Shown piece by piece: positions 16,801 to 23,563 of a stretch of 32,776 bases of DNA. A program made the translations under genes and the position numbers. Below the pieces are notes generated by a model. That model worked only from the letters and a program-made list of their open reading frames with translations, was not told where the DNA came from and did not search any database. Source of the stretch: Mycolicibacterium palauense (GTDB taxonomy: Bacteria; Actinomycetota; Actinomycetes; Mycobacteriales; Mycobacteriaceae); NCBI RefSeq assembly GCF_002592005.1, contig NZ_NVQF01000069.1, positions 1 through 32,776 of the forward strand, given 5' to 3'. Each line of letters opens with the position of its first letter. Position 1 is the stretch's first letter.

Positions 16801-18516
16801 CTCAAGGCGGTGACGTTCTCGGCCACCGAGGGTGTCGCCCTTCTTCGTGGCCTGGCGGTCTCGGTCACCGACGATCAGGGTGTGGGCAGTCTGCTTCCGG
16901 GTGCGGCGACGGTGTTGGTGGTGGCGCCGATTCTGCCGCCCTCGGTCATCACGGTGGGGGCTCCGACCTACACGTTGGGTGAGGATCCGGTGGCGTTGGT
17001 GTCGTCGGTGAACATCGCGGATTTGGACTCGGATTCTCTGTCCGGGGCGACGATCACGATCTCGCTGCTGGCCCAGGATGGCGATGTGCTGGGTTATGCG
17101 GCGTCGCAGGACAACCCGGTGACGGCGTCGTGGGATGCGGACTCCAAGACGTTGACGTTGTCGGGGGACGCGACCATCGCGCAGTATGAGCAGGCGATTG
17201 AGGCGGTGACCTTCGCCGCCAGCGGTGGCGCGTTGATCGTGCGGACGATCTCGGTGTCGGTGACCGACGATCAGGGTGTGGACAGCCTGGCACCGGGTCT
17301 GGTTCTTGCCAACGTCGCGGCGCCGATCCTGCCGCCGACGGTCATCACGGTGGGTGCCTCGACCTACACGCTCGGTGGCGATCCGGTGACGTTGTTGTCG
17401 TCGGTGAACATCGAGGATCTCGATTCGGATTCGTTGTCGGGGGCGACGGTCAGGATTGTGACGTTGGGTCAGTCCGGCGATGTGTTGGGTTATACGGCGC
17501 CGCAGGATAATCCGGTGACGGCGTCGTGGGATGCGGACTCCATGACGTTGACGTTGTCGGGGGACGCGACCATCGCCCAGTATGAGCAGGCGCTCAAGGC
17601 GGTGACGTTCTCGGCCACCCAGGGTGTCGCCTTCATCCGCGGCCTGACGATCTCGGTGACCGACGACCAGGGCGTGGGCAGTCTCCTTCCCGGGGCGGCG
17701 ACAGTCACCGTGGTCAATCCGCTCCCGCCGTCGGTGATCACCGCGGGTGCCTCGACCTACACGCTCGGTGGCGATCCGGTGACGTTGTTGTCGTCGGTGA
17801 ACATCGAGGATCTGGACTCGGATTCGTTGTCGGGGGCGACGGTCAGGATTGTGACGTTGGGTCAGTCCGGTGATGTGCTGGGTTATACGGCGCCGCAGGA
17901 TAATCCGGTGACGGCCTCGTGGGATGCGGACTCCATGACGTTGACGTTGTCCGGGGACGCGACCATCGCCCAGTATGAGCAGGCGCTCAAGGCGGTGACC
18001 TTCTCGGCCACCCAGGGCGTCGCCCTCATCCGCGGCCTGACGATCTCGGTCACCGACGACACCGGGACGGGCAGCCTTCTACCGGGAGTGGCCACGGCCG
18101 GTGTCAGGAACCCCCTGCCACCGTTGGTGACGCCGCTGGGGTGGTCGTCCTACACCCTCGGGGACTCGTCGGTGAAGCTGCTCACCTCGGCCACGATCGC
18201 CGACGCGGACTCGGACTACATGTCCGGGGCCACGGTCAAGATCACCAACGGCAAGTCCGGGGACGAGCTGTTCTACTCCGCGCCGTCGAACAACCCCGTG
18301 GTGGGCAGCTACGATCCTGCGACGAAGACGCTGACGTTGTCGGGGGTGGCCACCAAGGCGCAATACGAGGCTGCGCTGGAGGTCATCAGGTTCTCCGCCA
18401 CCGAGGGGAGTTTCTTTGGATCGGCGACGCGGAACATCTCGATCGTCGTCACCGACGACACCCAGGTCGACAGTCTGCCGGGCGTGGGGCTGGTGACCGT
18501 GTGGGGATTCATCTAG
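13867..18516 (+). CDS. Giant exported protein with Asp/Ser-rich region and eight tandem cadherin-like domains
   Basis: The ATG at 13867 follows GGAGG by seven bases and gives 1549 residues; a longer frame from 13708 lacks such a site. A long basic N-region (1-50) precedes the hydrophobic signal HIGRVGALAVSLGVGLAVA and a likely cleavage near VAYADA (about 78). Residues 80-270 are Ser/Asp/Glu-rich low complexity (DSDSDSDSSAESDSE). About 365-495 hold a domain with DPNGDPLTYEIVQ and GKFIYTPN, like Ig/cadherin repeats of other mycobacterial surface proteins. From residue 496 eight repeats of about 131 residues follow (consensus LSGATVRI, GDVLGY, NPVTASWDADS, TLTLSGDATIAQYEQAL). The last repeat is divergent. 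No LPXTG or transmembrane anchor is seen. Adhesion or cell-wall association is inferred. Confidence 0.88.
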   Translation: MCASPARHRVKRIDRSGVGPGFWAARDLLEQAGASGSARHARKETSKYAIHIGRVGALAVSLGVGLAVAHSEGVAYADADSDSGSGSASSASSGAGGGVSSSSSSSSVSAGPKKTSTDADTDPAERTSSSDDDTRATSDSDSDSDSSAESDSESESSGGSSDDARDDEALDSSDPDTASDTTDDVDGSSQSEDEGQTGDGADAGDSGDPVEETVSAEPEPDVDESAGDGSSADTPEPAARPAGASDTKPIADEAEPAHEEVDTGAEAGASLSAADEAATIDESLDDEESTVVAVAATEVVVRTETLSLRTAAPAATVATAPVEPASSTEAVDVVAGLVSNVVSPFVDPNAPADAPWFDALLAWARRQINHTLFNRTPISGPIVAEQIVTGQVVFDLNASDPNGDPLTYEIVQPENGFVIRDLLSGKFIYTPNTVVTGDPLTDSFQVVIRDDSEHLTGALGSIQSVLHVVARVLGLAQPDNLTVTIPVTVDPIVQLPPTVITVGAPVYTLGDDPVALVSSVDIADLDSEYLSGAKIRISLLAQDGDVLGYVAPDGNPVTASWDVDSKTLTLSGDATIAQYEQAIEAVTFAASGGALIVRTVSVSVTDDQGVDSLVPGLVLANVAAPILPPTVITVGTPIYTLGDDPVALVSSVDIADLDSEYLSGAKIKISLLAQDGDVLGYVAPEGNPVTASWDVDSKTLTLSGDATIAQYEQAIEAVTFAASGGALIVRTVSVSVTDDQGVDSLLPGAATVLVVAPILPPTVITVGASTYTLGDDPGSVLSSVVIEDLDSDSLSGATVRIVTLGQSGDVLGYVAPEGNPVTASWDADSMTLTLSGDATIAQYEQALKAVTFSATEGVAVLRGLAVSVTDDQGVGSLLPGAATVLVVAPILPPSVITVGASTYTLGDDPGSVLSSVVIEDLDSDSLSGATVRIVTLGQSGDVLGYTAPQDNPVTASWDADSMTLTLSGDATIAQYEQALKAVTFSATEGVALLRGLAVSVTDDQGVGSLLPGAATVLVVAPILPPSVITVGAPTYTLGEDPVALVSSVNIADLDSDSLSGATITISLLAQDGDVLGYAASQDNPVTASWDADSKTLTLSGDATIAQYEQAIEAVTFAASGGALIVRTISVSVTDDQGVDSLAPGLVLANVAAPILPPTVITVGASTYTLGGDPVTLLSSVNIEDLDSDSLSGATVRIVTLGQSGDVLGYTAPQDNPVTASWDADSMTLTLSGDATIAQYEQALKAVTFSATQGVAFIRGLTISVTDDQGVGSLLPGAATVTVVNPLPPSVITAGASTYTLGGDPVTLLSSVNIEDLDSDSLSGATVRIVTLGQSGDVLGYTAPQDNPVTASWDADSMTLTLSGDATIAQYEQALKAVTFSATQGVALIRGLTISVTDDTGTGSLLPGVATAGVRNPLPPLVTPLGWSSYTLGDSSVKLLTSATIADADSDYMSGATVKITNGKSGDELFYSAPSNNPVVGSYDPATKTLTLSGVATKAQYEAALEVIRFSATEGSFFGSATRNISIVVTDDTQVDSLPGVGLVTVWGFI
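15352..18516 (+). repeat. Eight tandem coding repeats of 393-396 bp
   Basis: Equivalent points (the TACAC of YTLG) fall at 15385, 15781, 16177, 16573, 16969, 17365, 17758 and 18151. This gives five steps of 396 and two of 393 bases. Repeats 1, 2 and 5 share one body type (ISLLAQDGDVLGY, ASGGALIVRT). Repeats 3, 4, 6 and 7 share another (VRIVTLGQSGDVLGY, FSATEGV or FSATQGV). Repeat 8 is divergent. Repeats 1 and 2 differ at only a handful of bases over about 330. This is strictly in frame, so it is protein repeat expansion and not a CRISPR or IS. Confidence 0.95.
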
Positions 18517-18585
18517 ACCCGCGCGGGGAGCCGGGTCCGGTCGCCGGCCGATGAGTTTCGGTCGCCGCACCGGTCTGCCCCGGTT

Positions 18586-19716
18586 GTGAGTATTGACCGG
18601 ATCCGGGAGATCCTCGACGAGCAGGTGGCCGTCGGACGGATCCCCGGTTATACGTGCGCGGTGCGGGTCGGAAGAACCGGCGCCATCCTCGCCGGGGGCC
18701 GTGCCGCCTTCGAGGCCGCCGCGGCGCCCATGACCGAGGACACGCTGTTCCGAATCGCGTCTCTGTCGAAACTGCTGTGCGCAGCGTTGACGCTCGCGTT
18801 GGCCGAGGACGGCGTGCTCGGCCTCGATGAGCCGGTGGCCCGGTGGCTACCGGAGCTGGCCTCTCCCCGGGTGCTGCGCAGGGCCGACGGACCGTTGGAC
18901 GACACTGTGCCCGCCGAAACGCCCATCACCGTGCGGCACCTGCTGACGTGCACCGCGGGGTGGGGTGCTGTCATGCAGCCGACCCCGCTGCAGCGGGCCA
19001 CCCTCGATCGCGAGCTGTACCCGGGAGCGCTCCCTCCGCAGATGACCGGCGACGAGTTCGTCGAGCGCCTCGCCCGACTACCGCTGGCGTTCCAGCCGGG
19101 CTGCGGGTGGCTCTACGACACCCCGCTGAAGGTGCTCAGTGTGCTCCTGGCGCGTGCCTCCTCGATGTCGACGGCGGAACTTCTCGCCGAACGGATCACC
19201 GGACCTCTGGGCATGTCCGACACCCGGTTCTGGTCCGCGGACACCGACCGGCTGGCGACCGCCTACCAGCCCGCCGGGGATGGCGAACTCGGCGTTCTCG
19301 ACCCGCCCGATGGCCGGTGGAGTGCTCCGGTGCCGTTCGAGGACCTCGCCGGCGGGCTGCTGTCGACGGCGCCCGACCTGCTGCGGTTTCTCGACGCCAT
19401 GGCGGCCGGCGGGTCGCCCGTGCTGAGCGAAGACGCCGTCCGACTCCTGAGCACCGATCAATTGAGTCATGACCTGCGGCGCCATACCGGGCCCATCCTG
19501 GCCGACGGCGAATCCTGGGGTCTGGGCTGTGCCGTCGACGTGGAGCGACGGCAACCGTGGATGGCGCCCGGACGCTGGGGATGGAGTGGAGGTACCGGCA
19601 CGACCGCCCACGTGGACCCGGCGCGTGATCGACTGGGCGTGCTGCTGACCCAACGCGCGATGACCTCCCCGAACGACGGTCTCGAGCACTTCTGGCTGGC
19701 CGTCGCGCGAGCCTGA
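18586..19716 (+). CDS. Beta-lactamase-fold serine hydrolase (class C / esterase-like)
   Basis: This 376-residue protein has the beta-lactamase / penicillin-binding protein fold. The SxxK motif is SLSK (Ser59 and Lys62) in LFRIASLSKLLCA. The second motif position reads Tyr177-Asp-Thr (WLYDTPLKVL) in place of YxN, and the KTG equivalent is WSGGTGTT near the end. There is no signal peptide, so it is probably a cytosolic esterase or amidase rather than a resistance beta-lactamase. Such proteins in mycobacteria are often lipid esterases of the LipD/LipE type. The GTG start at 18586 lacks a clear ribosome binding site. It lies 69 bases after the giant surface protein and 48 before the ligase. Confidence 0.88.
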   Translation: MSIDRIREILDEQVAVGRIPGYTCAVRVGRTGAILAGGRAAFEAAAAPMTEDTLFRIASLSKLLCAALTLALAEDGVLGLDEPVARWLPELASPRVLRRADGPLDDTVPAETPITVRHLLTCTAGWGAVMQPTPLQRATLDRELYPGALPPQMTGDEFVERLARLPLAFQPGCGWLYDTPLKVLSVLLARASSMSTAELLAERITGPLGMSDTRFWSADTDRLATAYQPAGDGELGVLDPPDGRWSAPVPFEDLAGGLLSTAPDLLRFLDAMAAGGSPVLSEDAVRLLSTDQLSHDLRRHTGPILADGESWGLGCAVDVERRQPWMAPGRWGWSGGTGTTAHVDPARDRLGVLLTQRAMTSPNDGLEHFWLAVARA

Positions 19717-19764
19717 CCGCCCCCTTTCGGTCGATCCGCGGCCGCGATTGGGCACAATGAACAC

Positions 19765-21243
19765 GTGCCTGAATGCTTTACCGAAAAGCTTGCGGCAAGC
19801 CTGGCGGGCTACGGCGACCGCCCCTGCCTGGAGTTCGACGGGCGGTGGCTGAGCGGAGACGAGTTCACCGCCTACGGTCGCGCGGCGACCGATTTGCTGT
19901 CCCGGGCGGGCCTCGGCGGCGACGACCCGGTCGGTTTGGTGGTGCGCAACCGGCCCGCCCACGCCTCGGTGATCACCGGCCTGTTGGCCGCGGGGCGACG
20001 CGTATCGATGATCTATTCGTTCCAGTCCCCCCGGGCCATCGCCCGCGACATCGAGGCGTTGCGCCTCCCGGCGATCATCGCCGACGAACAGGACTGGTCG
20101 GCGCCCGTCCAAGATGCGGTCGCACGGGCCGGCGCCGCCGGGCTCACCCTCGGCGCCGACGTCGCCACGGTCGACGGACTGGGACGCGCGCGCCACCGTG
20201 GCCGGTCCGAACCCGTGGGGCTGGACGTGCTGACCAGCGGCACCACCGGCCCGCCGAAACGACGCGCGATTCCGGCGGCGGTCCTGGAGCGCACCGTCTA
20301 CAGCGTCACCGGCGGACAGGCCGGTCCCGAGGATCCGCCCGAACTGATGTACTGGCCACTCGGCGGCATCGGCGGTGTGTGTCAGTTGATCACCGGTGCC
20401 TTCGTCGGCAAGCCGATGGTGCTGTTGGAGAAGTTCAGCGTGGAGGGGTGGGTCCGCGCGGTCAGGAATCACCGCATCCGGCGGTCGGGCGTGCAACCGG
20501 CCGCCCTGCGGATGCTCGTCGACGCCGATCTCGACCCCGCCGACACGGCATCGCTGGAGTACGTGATGTGCGCCGCGGGCCCGGTCGATCCGCACACCCG
20601 TGACGAATTCGAGGGAAAGTACGGCGTCCCGGTGCTTTTGGCCTACGGCGCCACGGAATTCGCGGGTTCGGTGTGCACCTGGACACCCGCTCTGTACCGG
20701 GAGTACGGCGCGACGAAACGGCTCAGCTCCGGTCGTGTCCTGCCGGATACGCAGGTGCGCATCGTCGGCGCCGACGGCGGTGCGGAAGTTCCCACCGGCG
20801 AACAGGGGCTCCTGGAGGCACGCATCCCGGCGATCTCCGAGGAGTGGATCCGCACCACCGACATCGCGTCGATCGACGCGGACGGTTTCATCACGCTGCA
20901 CGGCCGCGCCGACGGCGCGATCAACCGCGGGGGGTTCAAGATCCTGCCCGAAACCGTCCGGCAGGTGCTCATCACCCACCCGGCGGTACGCGATGCCTGC
21001 GTCGTGGGAGTTCCCGATCACCGCCTCGGCGAGGTCCCCTTCGCGGCCGCCGAACTGCGCCCCGGTTCCACGGTCTCGGAGGGCGAACTGAAAGACCTTG
21101 TCCGGCAGTCACTGCCGGCACACCACGTGCCGGTGGCAATCGCCACTCTCACCGAGCTGCCCCGCAACAGTGCGCTGAAGGTCAGCCTTCCGGCCGTCGC
21201 CGATCTCTACAGGGCACCCAGGTCGGCCGAATACCAGCGCTGA
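19765..21243 (+). CDS. AMP-forming acyl-CoA synthetase / ligase (ANL superfamily)
   Basis: This 492-residue adenylating enzyme activates a carboxylic acid as acyl-AMP and usually transfers it to CoA. The phosphate-binding loop is LTSGTTGPPKRR (156-167) and the adenine motif is YGATEFAGS (294-302). Asp366 (RTTDIASID) and Arg381 (HGRADGAINRGGFKI) bind ribose and the hinge, and the catalytic lysine is Lys472 in PRNSALKVS. All core motifs are present, so it should be active. The N-terminal part is shorter than in FadD proteins. The acid is unknown; the DUF35/thiolase, LLM and transporter genes nearby suggest a catabolic substrate. The GTG start has a CACAAT box six bases upstream, so the message may be leaderless. 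Its end overlaps the convergent PNPOx-like gene by 37 bases. Confidence 0.9.
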   Translation: MPECFTEKLAASLAGYGDRPCLEFDGRWLSGDEFTAYGRAATDLLSRAGLGGDDPVGLVVRNRPAHASVITGLLAAGRRVSMIYSFQSPRAIARDIEALRLPAIIADEQDWSAPVQDAVARAGAAGLTLGADVATVDGLGRARHRGRSEPVGLDVLTSGTTGPPKRRAIPAAVLERTVYSVTGGQAGPEDPPELMYWPLGGIGGVCQLITGAFVGKPMVLLEKFSVEGWVRAVRNHRIRRSGVQPAALRMLVDADLDPADTASLEYVMCAAGPVDPHTRDEFEGKYGVPVLLAYGATEFAGSVCTWTPALYREYGATKRLSSGRVLPDTQVRIVGADGGAEVPTGEQGLLEARIPAISEEWIRTTDIASIDADGFITLHGRADGAINRGGFKILPETVRQVLITHPAVRDACVVGVPDHRLGEVPFAAAELRPGSTVSEGELKDLVRQSLPAHHVPVAIATLTELPRNSALKVSLPAVADLYRAPRSAEYQR

Positions 21244-21632
21244 GGTTGCAGGTGGATCGCCACCTGCTCACCCAGCTCGCGGCGGGCGAACTCCAGGTAC
21301 CGCTCGGCGGAGTCCCCCTGAAGATAGCGCCGGGTGATCTCCTCCAGCTGGGCGTCGGTCCCCGGCTCGATGCTGCTGACCGCGCCGTCGACGCTGACGT
21401 ACCGCACCGTCGGCGCCGTGCGTTCCACCATCAGAGTGAAGAAGCCGGTCGCCTCGATGAGGCGTGCCTTGTGCGAACCGGGACCGGTGAGGATCCAGGG
21501 CTGGCCGCCGGGGGTGTAGTGATACCAGATCGGCACCGTCAACGGTCCGCGGGTGTCACCGGCGTAGACCGACAGCGCCGCGATGTGCGGTTCGGCGAGA
21601 AACTGTTCACGTTCGTCCTGGGAGAGGGCCAT
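21207..21632 (-). CDS. Pyridoxamine 5'-phosphate oxidase-like (FDOR) protein
   Basis: This 141-residue split beta-barrel protein has the flavin/deazaflavin oxidoreductase pattern. It begins FLAEPHIAALSVYAGDTRGP, then LTVPIWYHYTPGGQPWILTG and SHKARLIEATGFFTLMVE, with APTVRYVSVDGAVSS in the second half. Mycobacteria have many paralogues that use FMN, F420 or heme-degradation intermediates, and the cofactor cannot be assigned here. TAGCCT six bases before the ATG suggests a leaderless message. It is convergent and overlapping with the ligase gene, and divergent from the LLM region. Confidence 0.88.
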   Translation of the reverse strand: MALSQDEREQFLAEPHIAALSVYAGDTRGPLTVPIWYHYTPGGQPWILTGPGSHKARLIEATGFFTLMVERTAPTVRYVSVDGAVSSIEPGTDAQLEEITRRYLQGDSAERYLEFARRELGEQVAIHLQPQRWYSADLGAL

Positions 21633-21729
21633 GACGCCAGGCTAGGACCGCGGGCTGACAAGGATCAGCCAATTCTCCCGGGGGCCGGATAGGTGGGCAC
21701 GCGGATATTGTCATGCATCCGCACATGCC

Positions 21730-21882
21730 GGGCTGATCGACACCGTGCTCGCCTGGCGGGATCGCCTGGGCAGGATCGTCTTCGGTGGGCTTCAGGACTG
21801 CTGCCTGCAGTTTCCCGATGCGCCGCGCGCCGCGTTGCGTAACGCCGCCGTCGAGGGTGCGCTGGCGGCGCTGGGGGCCTGA
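21730..21882 (+). pseudogene. Possible gene remnant in a 380-base gap
   Basis: The frame GLIDTVLAWRDRLGRIVFGG, continuing to a TGA at 21882, has high third-position GC and a helical look like the end of a TetR-type regulator or similar protein. It has no start codon or ribosome binding site, and the frame before it has no recognisable domain. I read it as the tail of a deleted gene. The family is a guess and chance coding character is possible. The rest of the gap 21633-22014 holds only the paired palindromes upstream of the LLM gene. Confidence 0.3.
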
Positions 21883-21920
21883 GCCGCCCTCGTTCCTCGG
21901 CCGCGTTGTCGCCAAGCGCC

Positions 21921-22007
21921 TCACCGGAGTCGTCGTCGCGACTGTGTTGATTGGTCGGACTCCTGCTCCAATTCGTGCCTCATCGGAGTCGCCGTCGCGA
22001 CTAAGGT
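21921..22007 (+). promoter_or_regulatory. LLM gene promoter with two AGTCG-N6-CGACT operators
   Basis: Two 23-base direct repeats with two differences lie at 21921-21943 and 21980-22002. Each contains an inverted repeat, AGTCG-N6-CGACT (21928-21943 and 21987-22002). The last base of the second one is the first base of a TAAGGT -10 box (22002-22007) that ends seven bases before the LLM ATG. This suggests a dimeric repressor acting at the promoter with an upstream second site, and a leaderless transcript. Confidence 0.55.
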
Positions 22008-22014
22008 CTACGGC

Positions 22015-23007
22015 ATGCGCTTCGGACTGTTCATCCCGCAGGGCTGGCGTCTCGACCTCGTCGGCATCGAACCCGCTCGGCAATGGGAGGTCATGAGCGC
22101 TCTCGCGACTTATGCCGACCGGTCCGAGGCCTGGGACTCCCTGTGGGTGTACGACCACTTCCACACGGTGCCGGTGCCCACCGACGAGGCCACCCACGAG
22201 GCGTGGTCGCTGATGGCGGCCTACGCGGCGTCCACGTCGCGGATCAAGCTGGGTCAGATGTGCACGGCGATGAGCTACCGCAATCCGGTCTATCTGGCCA
22301 AGGTCGCCGCCACCGTGGACATTATCTCCGGCGGGCGCACCCAAATGGGTATCGGAGCCGGATGGTACGAACACGAGTGGCGTGCCTACGGTTACGGATT
22401 TCCCTCCGCGGGCGTGCGGCTCGGCCGGCTCGACGAGGGTGTGCAGATCATGCGTGACGCCTGGCGCGACGGGCGCGTCAGCTTCGCCGGCAAGCACTAC
22501 CAGGTCGACGGCGCCATCGTCGCGCCCACGCCGCTGCAGGAAGGCGGCATCCCGCTGTGGATCGCCGGCGGAGGCGAGAAGGTGACGCTGCGTATCGCCG
22601 CCCGCTACGCGCAGTACACGAACTTCACCTCGGAGCCCGACGGGTTCAAGCACAAGTCGCAAGTGCTGGCCGATCACTGTCGCGACGTGGGAACCGACTA
22701 CGGCCAGATCGTGCGCTCGGCCAACTTCAACGTGGTCATCGGCGACTCCGACTCCGACGTCAAGCAGCGCATCGAGCGGATCCGCGTCCAGCAGGCGGCC
22801 AAGGCCGACGCCGGCGCGGTGGACGCGATGCTGACGATGCTGACCGCCCCGGAGGCCACCACCGGCACCATCGAGCAGGTCGCGGCCAAGCTGGCTCGCA
22901 TGCGGGAGCTCGGCTGCGAGTACGCCATCCTGTACTTCCCCGAGGCGGCCTACGACCGCTCGGGTATCGAGGCGTTTGAGCGCGAAGTGATCCCCGCACT
23001 GGGCTGA
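22015..23007 (+). CDS. LLM class F420-dependent oxidoreductase
   Basis: This 330-residue TIM-barrel enzyme is of the luciferase-like / F420-dependent family. Typical phrases are MRFGLFIPQG at the start, DSLWVYDHFHTVPV near residue 41, IKLGQMCTAMSYRNPVYLAK, DIISGGRTQMGIGAGWYEHE, GKHYQVDGAIVAPTPLQEGG and PLWIAGGGEKVTLRIAARYA. The GIGAGW and IAGGGEK segments bind the cofactor phosphate. In mycobacteria most members use coenzyme F420. The substrate is unknown. The ATG has no ribosome binding site but a TAAGGT box seven bases upstream, consistent with a leaderless message under the twin operators. It precedes the DUF35/thiolase pair. Confidence 0.92.
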   Translation: MRFGLFIPQGWRLDLVGIEPARQWEVMSALATYADRSEAWDSLWVYDHFHTVPVPTDEATHEAWSLMAAYAASTSRIKLGQMCTAMSYRNPVYLAKVAATVDIISGGRTQMGIGAGWYEHEWRAYGYGFPSAGVRLGRLDEGVQIMRDAWRDGRVSFAGKHYQVDGAIVAPTPLQEGGIPLWIAGGGEKVTLRIAARYAQYTNFTSEPDGFKHKSQVLADHCRDVGTDYGQIVRSANFNVVIGDSDSDVKQRIERIRVQQAAKADAGAVDAMLTMLTAPEATTGTIEQVAAKLARMRELGCEYAILYFPEAAYDRSGIEAFEREVIPALG

Positions 23008-23073
23008 GCCGTGCAGTGCCGACGGGCCCCGAGGGGCGATCCCGGCCAATGTGAGAATGGCCTTTCCGCTTTC

Positions 23074-23093
23074 GTGCAACGCTGTTGTACGAT
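23074..23093 (+). promoter_or_regulatory. Promoter/operator of the DUF35-thiolase operon
   Basis: GTGCAAC-GCT-GTTGTAC (23074-23090) is an inverted repeat with one mismatch. It overlaps an extended -10 box, TG-TACGAT (23088-23093), placing a TetR-like operator directly on the promoter. An AAAGGA ribosome binding site follows, eight bases before the ATG at 23137. Confidence 0.55.
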
Positions 23094-23136
23094 TCGGCAA
23101 ACGGGTTCTCGCTGGCGGTGAAGAAAGGACGGCGGC

Positions 23137-23550
23137 ATGCAGAAAGCACTCGCACCGGAGATCTCGACCTGGCCCGATGAGAGTCCGCAGCTCATCGGCA
23201 GCACCTGCGGCAAGTGCGGGGCCACGGTCTTCCCGGTCCAGGATCACTGCCCCAAGTGCAGTGCTGCCGAGATGTCCGAAACCCTGCTGCCGCGACGCGG
23301 CACCCTCGTCGCCTGGACGACGCAGGGCTTCCCGCCCGGCGCGCCCTACGCCGGCCCCACCGGCAAGGATTTCGTGCCGTTCGGTGTGGGGCTCGTCCAG
23401 CTCGATGACCTGATCCGCGTCGAGGGCCGGCTCACCGAGAACGACCCGGCGAAGCTGGAATTCGGTCAGGAGGTCGAGCTGACCATGATTCCGTTCACCA
23501 CCGACGCCGACGGCAACGAGATCGTCACGTTCGCCTTCCAGCCGGTCTAG
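23137..23550 (+). CDS. DUF35 OB-fold protein with zinc ribbon (thiolase/aldolase partner)
   Basis: This 137-residue protein has a rubredoxin-like zinc ribbon at the start (Cys24, Cys27, Cys38, Cys41: TCGKCG and HCPKC) and an OB-fold domain from about residue 50 to the end (PRRGTLVAWTT, PFGVGLVQLDDLIRVEGRL). DUF35 proteins such as ChsH2 pair with Ltp thiolase-like aldolases or acyl-CoA hydratases in steroid and lipid side-chain degradation, binding CoA and stabilising the partner. The gene for such a partner begins 13 bases later, so a complex is very likely. The operator at 23074 should control both. Confidence 0.92.
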   Translation: MQKALAPEISTWPDESPQLIGSTCGKCGATVFPVQDHCPKCSAAEMSETLLPRRGTLVAWTTQGFPPGAPYAGPTGKDFVPFGVGLVQLDDLIRVEGRLTENDPAKLEFGQEVELTMIPFTTDADGNEIVTFAFQPV

Positions 23551-23563
23551 AGAGGTTCCCACC

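Noticed and set aside
15352..18516. Regular repeats about 396 bases apart, considered as CRISPR or insertion sequences
   Set aside because: The repeats are far too long for CRISPR, have no spacers, stay in one reading frame and encode a coherent domain.
18517..18585. Terminator after the giant surface protein
   Set aside because: The only stem seen (GACCCG with CGGGTC, loop of 10) is short and GC-rich and could easily be chance.
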